DNA of 64,000 nucleotides from an uncultured Actinomycetes bacterium (GTDB lineage Bacteria; Actinomycetota; Acidimicrobiia; Acidimicrobiales; RAAP-2): the NCBI GenBank assembly GCA_903828785.1, contig CAIKNP010000019.1:43139-107138 (forward strand), in the 5' to 3' direction. Numbering within the stretch: the stretch's first letter is position 1; every line of letters begins with the position of its first letter. The position numbers and the translations under genes are program-made. The notes beneath the pieces are model-generated. The model made no database searches, had not been told where the DNA came from, and saw only the letters and a list, made by a program, of their open reading frames with translations. Shown piece after piece: positions 1-7,977 of this stretch.

Positions 1-318
1 CGTCGTCTCGGGTTGGGTCATCTTGAGGGCTGCGGCTTCGCGGTGACGCCACGCTTCGTAACCGAGGTAGATCAAATACCCACCGCCCAGCAGTTGCAGC
101 GCGACGGAAAACCAGTGGGAACGCTGGAGCAAAGGTCCCAAGCCGAAGGCGATGACCATGGAAAGCAACAAGGTGCCTAGGGAGTTGCCCAGCACGGTGA
201 GCACCGCCACCCGTCGACCCCAGGCCACCGCTCGAGCAATGGTGAAGGTAACACTAGGACCCGGCACAATAATGATCACCAGTGAGGCAAAGAAAAATTG
301 AAGGAAGTGACCGCTCAT
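1..318 (-). CDS. LysE/RhtB-family exporter (partial, N-terminal 106 residues)
   Basis: Reading the minus strand from an ATG at 318 gives an open frame of 106 codons that runs off the window edge. The N-terminus is a hydrophobic helix followed by VPGPSVTFTIARAVAWGRR, the PGP motif typical of LysE/RhtB amino-acid exporters, then a second membrane segment and the hydrophobic stretch GGGYLIYLGYEAWR, also typical. The family exports amino acids or related metabolites across the inner membrane; the substrate cannot be told here. Its ATG overlaps the TGA of the upstream membrane-protein gene (ATGA, 4 nt), so the two are probably translationally coupled. Confidence 0.85.
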   Translation of the reverse strand, partial: MSGHFLQFFFASLVIIIVPGPSVTFTIARAVAWGRRVAVLTVLGNSLGTLLLSMVIAFGLGPLLQRSHWFSVALQLLGGGYLIYLGYEAWRHREAAALKMTQPETT

Positions 319-965
319 TGTGGCACCCTGGCCAGTCGGCCAACCATATTGAGATTGGCACCGACTAACAAACCAACCGTGGTTGCGAACACGGCGGTTC
401 CTAGGCCAATGGTTCCACCAAGGAGCCACCCAGCGGTGAGTACAGTCAATTCGAGTGCGCTGCGTACGTAGACGACCGAAATGTGAAAACGGTTATGGAG
501 GCTGGTCATCAAGCCATCGCGCGGGCCCGGACCAAGACCCGTCGTCAGGTACAAAGCCGAACCCAAGGCGGCCAGTTCAACGCCAATCACGATCATGAGA
601 AGTCGTAACCACCCCGCATCGGGCGTCGCCGTAAGTCGCACGGTCTCGTTGAGCACAAAGGAGATGATGAGCAGGTTCGCGACGGTTCCCAGCCCCGGTC
701 GCTCACGCAAAGGGATCCAGAGCAACAGAACGAAGGTCGAAATGAGCACCGTTGACCAGCCAATAGAAATGTGGGCTCGCAGAGCAACTCCTTGCGCGAA
801 GACGGTCCACGGTGATGCCCCCCAGTGAGAAGCAACGAGCAGGCCCTCACCGAAGCCGTAGACCGTGAGTCCGCCCACCAACGGGGCAATCATTCGTGGC
901 TGCAGGGCCCAGGTCGACGTCGCGCGCCATCGGGTGTGAGGAATTCTATGGCTAAGGATCGCCAC
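315..965 (-). CDS. YczE/YitT-like integral membrane protein
   Basis: 216 residues with about five hydrophobic segments. The second half carries LTTGLGPGPRDGLMTSL, the Gly/Pro-rich G-x-GPRDGLM signature I associate with the YczE/YyaS group of uncharacterised membrane proteins. The start is GTG and overlaps the TAG of the preceding dehydratase gene by one base (TAGTG). The downstream LysE-type exporter overlaps by 4 nt, giving a three-gene minus-strand operon. No function is assigned to the family with certainty; the operon suggests a transport or membrane role. Family call is by motif only. Confidence 0.75.
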   Translation of the reverse strand: MAILSHRIPHTRWRATSTWALQPRMIAPLVGGLTVYGFGEGLLVASHWGASPWTVFAQGVALRAHISIGWSTVLISTFVLLLWIPLRERPGLGTVANLLIISFVLNETVRLTATPDAGWLRLLMIVIGVELAALGSALYLTTGLGPGPRDGLMTSLHNRFHISVVYVRSALELTVLTAGWLLGGTIGLGTAVFATTVGLLVGANLNMVGRLARVPQ

Positions 966-2764
966 TAGGAGCTAGCCATTCCGGCTCCATCAAGTGCTGA
1001 CGATGCCGTAGCGCGCATGCGTTTGAGCATGCGATGCGTCACTGCCGCCACGGAAGGATGCACACCACCATTGGATTCAACCAGGCGGTTCCAGAGAGCC
1101 ATTCGCGTGGCGTACACCTCGGGATCACGCAGCTCCACGCACTCGAGCAGGTCGTCGTTGACGTTCACCAATATGGTGTCGCCGTTCTCCACCAGCGCAA
1201 TCGGTCCGCCAATGTACGCCTCGGGGGCAACGTGCCCAATGACCAAGCCAACGGATCCACCAGAGAAGCGCGCATCAGTCATCAGGGCGATGGTGATACC
1301 CCGAGTCCGACAAAGGGTAGTGATTTTTGAGGTGGGGTCGAGCATCTCGGGCATGCCCGGCGCACCGCGCGGTCCGACGTAACGAATGACCACCATGTCA
1401 CCATCTTGGAACGATTCACTATTGCTGATCAGAGCATCAATGAGTGCGTGCTCGCTGTCAAAAACCCGAGCCTTCCCGGTAAAGACACCTTCGCTAATGC
1501 CACTCTCAACGCCGGCTAACTTGAGGATCGCGCCTCCAGATGGTGCCAGATTGCCTCCCAAGAGTCGCAACCCTCCGTTGGCCTGAAAGGGCTCGCTGGG
1601 TGGAAAAATCACTTCACGATCCGCCCTCGGTGGATGGTGGCGCTCGACCTGCTCGGCCAAGGTTTCGCCAGTGCACGTGATCGTCGATCCGTCGAGCAAG
1701 CCCGCGTCGAGCAGCTCACGAACGACCGTCGGTAGGCCTCCCGATGTTTCCAGGTCCACCATCGAATACGCCCCGAAGGGACGCATGTTTACGATGACCG
1801 GGACCTGACGCGACAGCGCATTGAATTCATCGTGGCTGAGCACATCGTTCCAAAGGTGTAAACCGGCGGCTCGGGCAATCTCCACGCTGTGCAACATCAC
1901 GTTGGTCGAACCACCCATGGCCATGACAACGGTGATGGCGTTGCGCAGTGCGGCCGGCGTCACGATGTCGCGTGGCCGAATGTTTCGAGCCGTCATGACG
2001 TCCAGGCAGTTCACCAACTCGTCGGGAAATTCGTTCAGGCGTCGCGGGTCGTCCGAAGCCGGTGCCACCATGTGCAGGGGCTCGAGTCCGAGCACGGCAA
2101 TGAACGTTTGCATGGTGTTGTAGGTAAACATGCCGCCACAGCTACCCTGACCAGGGCAGGCGTTAAGCGTGTATCGCTCACGAAGCACTTCGTCACTACT
2201 ACTCGCCGCCTGAAAAGCAGTAACTAAGTCGATACGATCACCGGTAAGCGGATCGTGACCGGGCTTGATTGAACCGTCCGAGAGAATCACCGCTGGGACG
2301 TTGTGCTCTAAGAGAGCCGCTACGGTCCCCACTGGTGGTTTGTCGCACGCGACGACGGCGAAAAATGCCGCGACCTGATTCGCCGCCAGGTGAGTGGAGA
2401 CCGAATCATTCACAATTTCACGGCCAATCAAGGAAAAACGCATCTCGGGGGTGCCATTCAATTGACCATCCGAAACGCCCACGGTGAAGGCCGGAGAAAT
2501 CAAGCGGATCGCACGAGCGTCCGCCTTGATTCGCTTCGCCACCGCCGTCTGAATGGCCTCTACTTTCTCGCGGACACCGAGATAACACTGCGAGTCACCG
2601 AGATTACCCAGAACGGCCCATACGGGTCCGTAAATATTGGCCGGGTCTTCGCCGAGGAATCGGGCGGTTCCCACGCGCTGAACGTCACGACCCGGATTCG
2701 AGGATCGAAGCGAAACTACTTGTTCGTGCTTGGGCGGCAAAGAAGACTTGGATTCGGCGGTCAT
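965..2764 (-). CDS. IlvD/Edd-family dehydratase (substrate uncertain)
   Basis: About 600 residues, the usual length for Fe-S dependent dehydratases that include dihydroxy-acid dehydratase (IlvD), 6-phosphogluconate dehydratase (Edd) and sugar-acid dehydratases. Counting from the upstream GTG at 2767, candidate cluster ligands are Cys61 (QCYLG), Cys141 (ACDK) and Cys210 (GSCGG), with Asp142 and Lys143 as expected metal ligand and carbamylated lysine. The second motif reads CDKPPVGT rather than CDKNMPG of typical IlvD, so branched-chain amino-acid synthesis should not be assumed. GTG at 2767 is followed directly by ATG at 2764; I prefer the ATG. It heads an operon with the YczE-like and LysE-like genes. 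Confidence 0.8.
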   Translation of the reverse strand: MTAESKSSLPPKHEQVVSLRSSNPGRDVQRVGTARFLGEDPANIYGPVWAVLGNLGDSQCYLGVREKVEAIQTAVAKRIKADARAIRLISPAFTVGVSDGQLNGTPEMRFSLIGREIVNDSVSTHLAANQVAAFFAVVACDKPPVGTVAALLEHNVPAVILSDGSIKPGHDPLTGDRIDLVTAFQAASSSDEVLRERYTLNACPGQGSCGGMFTYNTMQTFIAVLGLEPLHMVAPASDDPRRLNEFPDELVNCLDVMTARNIRPRDIVTPAALRNAITVVMAMGGSTNVMLHSVEIARAAGLHLWNDVLSHDEFNALSRQVPVIVNMRPFGAYSMVDLETSGGLPTVVRELLDAGLLDGSTITCTGETLAEQVERHHPPRADREVIFPPSEPFQANGGLRLLGGNLAPSGGAILKLAGVESGISEGVFTGKARVFDSEHALIDALISNSESFQDGDMVVIRYVGPRGAPGMPEMLDPTSKITTLCRTRGITIALMTDARFSGGSVGLVIGHVAPEAYIGGPIALVENGDTILVNVNDDLLECVELRDPEVYATRMALWNRLVESNGGVHPSVAAVTHRMLKRMRATASSALDGAGMASS

Positions 2765-2814
2765 CACTTGATTTTAGTCAGCTGGCACCTCGGCAAAGCC
2801 ACCGTCGTAGTAGT

Positions 2815-2887
2815 GGGCGCTGGGGGACTCGAACCCTCGACCTCAGCCGTGTGAAGGCTGCGCTCTAACCAACTGAGCTAAGCGCCC
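2815..2887 (-). tRNA. tRNA-Val (anticodon CAC)
   Basis: A 73-nt cloverleaf on the minus strand: acceptor GGGCGCT/AGCGCCC, D arm GCTC..GAGC, anticodon stem CAGCC/GGCTG around loop TTCACAC (anticodon CAC, codon GTG), and T loop TTCGAGT. The T stem has one A-C mismatch (GAGGG/CCCCC). The 3' CCA is not encoded. It lies between the dehydratase operon and the plus-strand membrane-protein gene. Confidence 0.93.
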
Positions 2888-2950
2888 GTACTCTACGCAG
2901 TCTACTCTCCCCCACCACGCGGCTCACTCGCGGACTGTAGCCTTAAGTGG

Positions 2951-3607
2951 ATGAGTGACAACAACGAACTTCCTGCTGTCTCCAGACGGCCCCGATTCTC
3001 CGTCTTCGGACAACCCCAGCCCGGTGGTGCGTCGCGCGAGCAAGTAATGGGTGTCGACAAACTTGAGCGTGGACTTAGTTTCTTCGCCGCCCTGATCGCT
3101 CTGATCTCCGCGGCGTTCATATTTCCTAATTACATTTCCGGCAAGACGACCTACCTTATTCAGCAGGTCAAGCCCAACGCTCAGGAGATCTGCGCTAAGG
3201 GATACACCTTGTTGCACTCGGGAAAGATCAACGAGTGTCAGAAGCACGTAGCGCAAACGCATTCGTACTGGACCTTTTTGTTCTTCGCGTCCGCGGTTAT
3301 GGGACTGCTCATCCTGTTCGCCGCGTGGCGCCGTAGTCGCCCTCTCCTGATCGTGCTGTCGCTCCTGTTAGGAGCCGCTTCAGGAACCGCCGGCTTTCTC
3401 TTTCTTGGACTCGGTGCGTGGCTACTGATCCGGGCCTTTCGCCTCAATCGTTACGGCACAAGTTCGATGAAGGAAGCGAACAAGATTGCTCGCGAGCGTG
3501 TGCGAACGCGGACACCGCGCGCCAAGCGAGGGGTCGAGGCAGAATCAGCCAAGCCCACCCCAGAGCCGTCGAAGCGGTACACCCCCAAAAAACGTCCCCG
3601 CCGCTAA
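2951..3607 (+). CDS. Hypothetical membrane protein with basic C-terminal tail
   Basis: 218 residues. A polar N-terminus of about 40 residues is followed by a hydrophobic segment (FFAALIALISAAFIFPNY), a roughly 50-residue loop containing two cysteines, and two or three more hydrophobic segments (residues about 105-165). The last 50 residues are strongly basic and proline-rich (RTPRAKRG, YTPKKRPRR) and probably cytoplasmic. I do not recognise a family. The acyltransferase gene begins 2 nt after its stop, so it may work in membrane lipid or envelope biology, but that is inference from position only. Confidence 0.7.
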   Translation: MSDNNELPAVSRRPRFSVFGQPQPGGASREQVMGVDKLERGLSFFAALIALISAAFIFPNYISGKTTYLIQQVKPNAQEICAKGYTLLHSGKINECQKHVAQTHSYWTFLFFASAVMGLLILFAAWRRSRPLLIVLSLLLGAASGTAGFLFLGLGAWLLIRAFRLNRYGTSSMKEANKIARERVRTRTPRAKRGVEAESAKPTPEPSKRYTPKKRPRR

Positions 3608-3609
3608 CC

Positions 3610-4347
3610 ATGTCACAACTGGGTCTCGATTATCCAACGCAGTGGGGTCGCCGATACACCGCTCGCTTTGTTCGCGATCTCTACCTGACCCTTTTCGTGG
3701 CTCCCACCATTCGACGAATTGGCCAACTTCGCGTAGACGGCATTGAGCACCTGTCCGGTGGCGATCCCTTCATTTTTGTGGCTAATCACATTTCACACAT
3801 GGACACACCCATCGTCTTGAGTGCCCTGCCACGATCACTTCGGAAGCGAACCATCGTTGCCGCGGCGATGGATAACTTCTTCATGAACAGGCGCAAGGCC
3901 TTCTTCACCGTGCTTTCCTTCAACGCCATCCCCATTGACCGCCACAAGGTGAATCGCCGTTCATCGCAACTCGCTATTGATCTTCTGGAAGACCGATGGA
4001 ACATCTTGATCTACCCCGAAGGCGGGCGTAGCCCCGACGGTAACTTGCAAGAATTCAAAGGTGGGGCGGCGTATCTGGCCGAGCGTTCTCGGCGGCCGGT
4101 GATACCCGTCTACATTCATGACGCCGGCTACCTTCGCGGAGCTCGTTACGCTAAGGCGCCAAAATTCACCGGTGCTGAGGGCCAAAATACCCACCCGGTG
4201 TCGGTGACCTTCGGGGCCCCCCTCATGCCCTTCGTGGACGAAAATATTCGCCGCTACGGGGCGCGCATTGAAGAAGCTGTCGCCGAGTTGGGGCGACGCG
4301 TTAGTGGTGACCCGACCTACGGGGTGCGCCCTTCAGACGAGTACTAG
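3610..4347 (+). CDS. plsC: 1-acyl-sn-glycerol-3-phosphate acyltransferase (PlsC family)
   Basis: 245 residues from the ATG at 3610; the open frame extends further upstream but only through the preceding gene. It has the acyltransferase motif NHISHMD (His60-x4-Asp65) and the substrate-binding motif YPEGGRS (Pro136-Glu137-Gly138), in the usual order and spacing for LPLAT/PlsC enzymes. These move an acyl group to lysophosphatidate at the membrane surface in phospholipid synthesis. Several paralogues exist in most actinobacteria, so the exact acceptor is not certain. It follows the membrane-protein gene after 2 nt, and converges on gatD with a 4-nt overlap of the two 3' ends. Confidence 0.88.
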   Translation: MSQLGLDYPTQWGRRYTARFVRDLYLTLFVAPTIRRIGQLRVDGIEHLSGGDPFIFVANHISHMDTPIVLSALPRSLRKRTIVAAAMDNFFMNRRKAFFTVLSFNAIPIDRHKVNRRSSQLAIDLLEDRWNILIYPEGGRSPDGNLQEFKGGAAYLAERSRRPVIPVYIHDAGYLRGARYAKAPKFTGAEGQNTHPVSVTFGAPLMPFVDENIRRYGARIEEAVAELGRRVSGDPTYGVRPSDEY

Positions 4348-5021
4348 AGGCCCAAGGCCTGGCGGCGAGCCAGGTGTAAACGGTCGGCCACCGAGACGTA
4401 GGGGTCGAGCTCTCTGCCTAAGGCCGCACTCAGGATTTCATCAGCCAACCAGGGATTCATGGCCAGAGCCGGCCCGTGCGCGTAGGTAGCCCAAATGTGC
4501 TGAGTTCGAACGCCGTCGCTCTCGCCATCATTGCCCCGTCCTCGACACACGGCACCCAGCGGCCGCACGCCTTCTCCCAGGGTCGTCACGCCACCGTGGT
4601 TTTCAAATCCAACCAAGACCGCATCGCCAACTGAAAGCGCTAAGTCGCCCACGGAGCGAACCTGGCCACGTTGCGTCACCGCGTCGATCAAGCCCAGTCC
4701 TTCAAAATTGTCACTTCCGGCCACCGCAAAACTGGTGCCAATAATCTGCAGGCCGGCGCACACGGCGAAGAGATGCGCACCGTCATTGACTCGTCGGACG
4801 AGATCACTCGCCCTCAGCAGGTCGCAGGCGAGACGTTGGGGGCCATCTTCCCCACCGCCCAGTACGTAGACGTCCGCCTCGGGCAGACTCTCGCCCACCT
4901 TCATCACCACAATCTCCGCAGGAAGTGAACGCGCCCGCACCCGGTGCGCCAACACCCGGGCGTTGCCACTGTCGCCGTAGGTACCCAGCAATTCCGGTAG
5001 GAGGAGGCCAATCGTCAGCAC
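4344..5021 (-). CDS. gatD: Lipid II isoglutaminyl synthase, glutaminase subunit GatD
   Basis: 225 residues from a GTG at 5021, which gives the N-terminus MLTIGLLLPELLGTYGD, very like mycobacterial GatD; a TTG at 5042 is the alternative. CobB/CobQ-type class I glutamine amidotransferase fold with the nucleophile Cys88 in FAVCAGLQIIG and a C-terminal His in YAHGPALA. GatD releases ammonia from glutamine for MurT, which amidates the D-Glu of lipid II stem peptides at the cytoplasmic membrane. The start overlaps the end of murT by 7 nt, as expected for an obligate two-subunit enzyme. Confidence 0.93.
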   Translation of the reverse strand: MLTIGLLLPELLGTYGDSGNARVLAHRVRARSLPAEIVVMKVGESLPEADVYVLGGGEDGPQRLACDLLRASDLVRRVNDGAHLFAVCAGLQIIGTSFAVAGSDNFEGLGLIDAVTQRGQVRSVGDLALSVGDAVLVGFENHGGVTTLGEGVRPLGAVCRGRGNDGESDGVRTQHIWATYAHGPALAMNPWLADEILSAALGRELDPYVSVADRLHLARRQALGL

Positions 5022-6226
5022 GGTGTCGATACCGCCAGCCAATGTTGAAAAGTGGTGTAGTTCGCAATGAGGGTGACGGTGTCGCTTCCCGTAGCCAGGG
5101 TCTCTTCGTCATCGATGACACGGTGGTCTACCCCGTCAATCGCTAGTCGGGTCGCCAGATCGAGTCGGCGCTCTCCCAAACAGTGCACGGTGCGACCAGC
5201 GAGCCATTCGAACGGCGCGTCGTAGAGCCACGAAGGGTCTCGGCCGTCGGCAATCTGGGCATTGATGGCCACCCAAATTTCTCCGGACGAGTCAAGGTCC
5301 GCCAGCAAAGCGGCGACGCCCGCTGGGTTCTTCGCGAGCAAAAGACGCAGCGTGCGTTCCCGCCAGCGTCGCACGCCGTAGCGTCCTTGCACCACGGACA
5401 CCGCACTGAGCCGACTCGCCACGCGCGCTTGATCTTCTCCCACTCGCTGTAGGGCGACGATGGCGAAGGCGGCGTTGACGCGATTGAACAGCCCCGGCAA
5501 TGTCGTCTCCACCGGCACCGCGACGTCACCGACCACAATGTTTCCGCTTTGGTCGACCGACGAGTACGCCACGGGCTGCGCGAAGCCACACGAGCACGAC
5601 CAACGCTGAGCGAAGGTCAGCGGCTGGGCGCACTTAGGGCAAGCCGAGGCGTCTTCGTGCCACGCCGAGGGGACCGCCACGTAGAGAACCTTCGCCGCTA
5701 ACTCGGTCGCAAAGCACACCAGCGGGTCGCTCGCGTTTGCCACAAAGGTGACGTCCGGCGAAAGCGCCACCATGTCGCGCCACCGTTGGGCGAGGGCGCG
5801 CACTTCGGTGGCACGGTCCAGTTGGTCGCGAGAAAGATTCAGCAAAACAACGACCGCCGGCCGCACTTGGGCAACCACTACGTCCAACCACGCTTCGTCC
5901 GTCTCGAGCACCACCCGTGGGGCGGAATTACTGGCGAGGGCCGCCACGTGACCCGCCATCATGTTGGCCCCCGTAGTGTTGTGGGCTACTGGCGAAGCCC
6001 AAGCGGCGGCCAGCATGGCTGAGGTCGTGGTCTTGCCGTTCGTGCCCGACACCACGATCACCTCGCGATCCTGCGCCAAATGGCGCAGCAGCGAAGGGTC
6101 AATTCGCAGTCCCACTCGACCACCCGCAACCGTCCCTTGTCCCCGACCCAGGAGACGGGACAAAGCGTTCACCAAGCGAAGCCCCACGACTGCGAGACGC
6201 GAACGTAGTGAAAGGCTTCGTTTCAT
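5015..6226 (-). CDS. murT: Lipid II isoglutaminyl synthase, Mur ligase-like subunit MurT
   Basis: 403 residues from the ATG at 6226 (MKRSLSLRSRLAV); the frame is open 23 codons further but those lie in the hairpin region. It has the Mur-ligase P-loop VSGTNGKTTTSAML, a Cys4 zinc-ribbon-like insert (CPKC..CSCG) characteristic of MurT, and a C-terminal MurT-type domain ending at the GatD junction. It activates the alpha-carboxylate of D-Glu in lipid II with ATP, and GatD supplies ammonia. A strong 15-bp hairpin sits 31 nt upstream of the start, in what would be its 5' leader or promoter region. Confidence 0.92.
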   Translation of the reverse strand: MKRSLSLRSRLAVVGLRLVNALSRLLGRGQGTVAGGRVGLRIDPSLLRHLAQDREVIVVSGTNGKTTTSAMLAAAWASPVAHNTTGANMMAGHVAALASNSAPRVVLETDEAWLDVVVAQVRPAVVVLLNLSRDQLDRATEVRALAQRWRDMVALSPDVTFVANASDPLVCFATELAAKVLYVAVPSAWHEDASACPKCAQPLTFAQRWSCSCGFAQPVAYSSVDQSGNIVVGDVAVPVETTLPGLFNRVNAAFAIVALQRVGEDQARVASRLSAVSVVQGRYGVRRWRERTLRLLLAKNPAGVAALLADLDSSGEIWVAINAQIADGRDPSWLYDAPFEWLAGRTVHCLGERRLDLATRLAIDGVDHRVIDDEETLATGSDTVTLIANYTTFQHWLAVSTPC

Positions 6227-6256
6227 AACCGCCACGCTAATAGAGTCCGGAAAATA

Positions 6257-6292
6257 CAAAAGGACCAACCTGGGGGGAGGTTGGTCCTTTTG
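6257..6292. terminator. Perfect 15-bp hairpin between divergent murT and LysR genes
   Basis: CAAAAGGACCAACCT (6257-6271) pairs perfectly with AGGTTGGTCCTTTTG (6278-6292) around a GGGGGG loop. The A-rich and T-rich flanks make it look like a bidirectional intrinsic terminator. The neighbouring genes diverge here, so it ends neither; on the minus strand it would lie in the murT leader, where it could act as an attenuator. Confidence 0.7.
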
Positions 6293-6372
6293 CAAAACCT
6301 ACGCTTCATCCGGGGGGTGGACGAAACGGGCTACATCAATTATCGCCATCGCGGGACTATCTCGCAAGCGCA

Positions 6373-6407
6373 TTGACTTGATACGGCGTATCTGTATACT
6401 AAATACA
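6373..6407 (+). promoter_or_regulatory. Promoter of the LysR gene, probably leaderless
   Basis: A -35 box TTGACT (6373-6378) and -10 box TATACT (6395-6400) are separated by 16 nt. Transcription would start about 6406-6408, at or next to the ATG at 6408, so the mRNA would be leaderless. The spacer holds a palindrome GATAC-GGC-GTATC (6380-6392), a plausible autoregulatory operator. Confidence 0.65.
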
Positions 6408-7322
6408 ATGGAAATTCGCCAATTAGAAGCGCTGGTCGGCATTGCCGAGCATGGTACGTTTTCCAGCGCCGCCGAGGCTCTTGGCACGGTGCAGTCGAAC
6501 ATTTCGAATCGAATCGCGAGGCTCGAAGCCGAATTGGGCTGTGAGCTAGTGGAGCGATCCAGTGGCAGCATTACCGAATCGGGCATGGTCGTGGTCAATC
6601 GCTCTCGGCGCATTCTCACCGAACTTTCGGCCATCGCCGCCGACGTGCATGAGCTGAATTCTGAAGTTCGAGGAATGGTCTCACTGGGCATGATCGGCAC
6701 GGCGGGGCGTTGGCTCGTGCCGCTGCTTCTCGACACCCTGCGCGAGCAATACCCGCACATTTCCTTGCGTGTCACCGAGGGTACCAATTCGGTGATTGAA
6801 CCCCAAGTTGTGGCCGGCCAACTGGACCTGGCGGTCCTCGCTTGGCCCTTGGAGGCGCACGAACTCATCGAGACCGATTTGTATTCCGAAGACCTCGTGC
6901 TCATTATCGAACGCTCCCACGAACTGGCGCAACGATCCAGCATCACGATGAAGGATCTGGCCGGGCTCAACCTCCTGCTGCCCTATTCGGGTACGCCCTT
7001 GCGTCGTGAAATTGACGACGCGAGTCGCAACGCCGGAGTCGAGTTGCACTCCTCGCTCGAGATGGACGGCTTACGTACCATTGCTTCGCTCACCTTCGAC
7101 GGCCACGGCCCTTCAATTTTGCCCTCCACCATGCTTTCGCGTCACTTGCGACCGACCTTCGCTGCGGTTCCTATCGAGGGGCTGGAACAACGGCGTGTGG
7201 TGCTGGCCCGCCGCCGATACGGTTTTCCCGCTGCGCACATTCGCGCAGTTACTGAGGTTCTGGGTCGCGTGGTTCAAGAGACCAGCCAAGTGCCTCACGG
7301 CGTCGTCGTTTCGCACGCGTAA
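6408..7322 (+). CDS. LysR-family transcriptional regulator
   Basis: 304 residues from the ATG at 6408. The N-terminal winged helix-turn-helix (residues about 1-60, MEIRQLEALVGIAEHGTFSS..ALGTVQSNISNRIARLE) is typical of LysR proteins, followed by a linker helix and a substrate-binding domain (from about residue 90). The inducer is unknown. A good promoter places the transcription start at the ATG and a palindrome lies between the -35 and -10 boxes, consistent with autoregulation. The following glycosylase and peptidase genes run in the same direction with short gaps. Confidence 0.92.
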   Translation: MEIRQLEALVGIAEHGTFSSAAEALGTVQSNISNRIARLEAELGCELVERSSGSITESGMVVVNRSRRILTELSAIAADVHELNSEVRGMVSLGMIGTAGRWLVPLLLDTLREQYPHISLRVTEGTNSVIEPQVVAGQLDLAVLAWPLEAHELIETDLYSEDLVLIIERSHELAQRSSITMKDLAGLNLLLPYSGTPLRREIDDASRNAGVELHSSLEMDGLRTIASLTFDGHGPSILPSTMLSRHLRPTFAAVPIEGLEQRRVVLARRRYGFPAAHIRAVTEVLGRVVQETSQVPHGVVVSHA

Positions 7323-7335
7323 GCAGGTCGGTCCC

Positions 7336-7968
7336 GTGTTAGCCGCCGTGAATCGACGTCAGCATGCTCTTTGGCTGGTCGAACGTGACTCCGCATTCAC
7401 GGACCTGGTGTCCGCGGTGGGCGCTCCTCCCGTCCGCCGAGCCACCGCTGTCCCGCAACGTTTTCCGACGCTCATCCGCTCCATCACCCACCAATTGCTC
7501 GCCACCAGCGCCGCCGAATCAATCCACCGTCGCGTTGTGGCTCTCTGCGACGGCGACGTTTCGGTTGATACGGTCCTGCGCGTGGGTGCGGACGAACTGA
7601 AAACCGCCGGTCTCAATCGGGCCAAGGCCAACGCCATGGTCGAATTGGCGTACTACGTTCAGTCCGGACTTGTCGATTTAAACACGCACGGTCGTCGCCG
7701 TGACGACGAAATTATTCGGGAGCTCACCGCGGTGAAGGGTATCGGACCGTGGACCGTTCAGATGTACCTCATGCACACCTTGGCTCGTCATGACGTTTGG
7801 CCAGTGGGCGACTACGGCGTTCGCAATGGTTGGAGCATCCTGCATCAACTCCCGGAGACCATCACGCCCAAAGAACTCGCCGTCGCCGGCGACATTTTTA
7901 GGGGTTTTCGTTCCGATGTTGCTTGGTACTGCTGGCAAGCCGCCGATCGGCGCCGAGCCGCCAAGTAA
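7336..7968 (+). CDS. DNA-3-methyladenine glycosylase-like HhH-GPD protein
   Basis: About 210 residues from a GTG at 7336 (GTG at 7348 is also possible); the longer open frame upstream overlaps the LysR gene and is not coding. It contains the helix-hairpin-helix ELTAVKGIGPWTVQMYLM followed by the catalytic-Asp region WPVGDYGVRNGW, in the order of the AlkA/HhH-GPD superfamily. Such enzymes remove alkylated bases from DNA to start base-excision repair. The protein lacks the extra N-terminal domain of E. coli AlkA, as is usual for the short bacterial form. Downstream M20 peptidase starts 9 nt later. Confidence 0.85.
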   Translation: MLAAVNRRQHALWLVERDSAFTDLVSAVGAPPVRRATAVPQRFPTLIRSITHQLLATSAAESIHRRVVALCDGDVSVDTVLRVGADELKTAGLNRAKANAMVELAYYVQSGLVDLNTHGRRRDDEIIRELTAVKGIGPWTVQMYLMHTLARHDVWPVGDYGVRNGWSILHQLPETITPKELAVAGDIFRGFRSDVAWYCWQAADRRRAAK

Positions 7969-7977
7969 CCTCGTCGT

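Noticed and set aside
6272..6277. GGGGGG loop as a G-quadruplex
   Set aside because: A single run of six G is not enough; four G tracts are needed and the flanks pair as a perfect hairpin instead.
5961..6407. Upstream extension of the LysR reading frame
   Set aside because: The extra 149 codons run over the murT start and the hairpin. The ATG at 6408 follows a good promoter and gives a normal LysR N-terminus.
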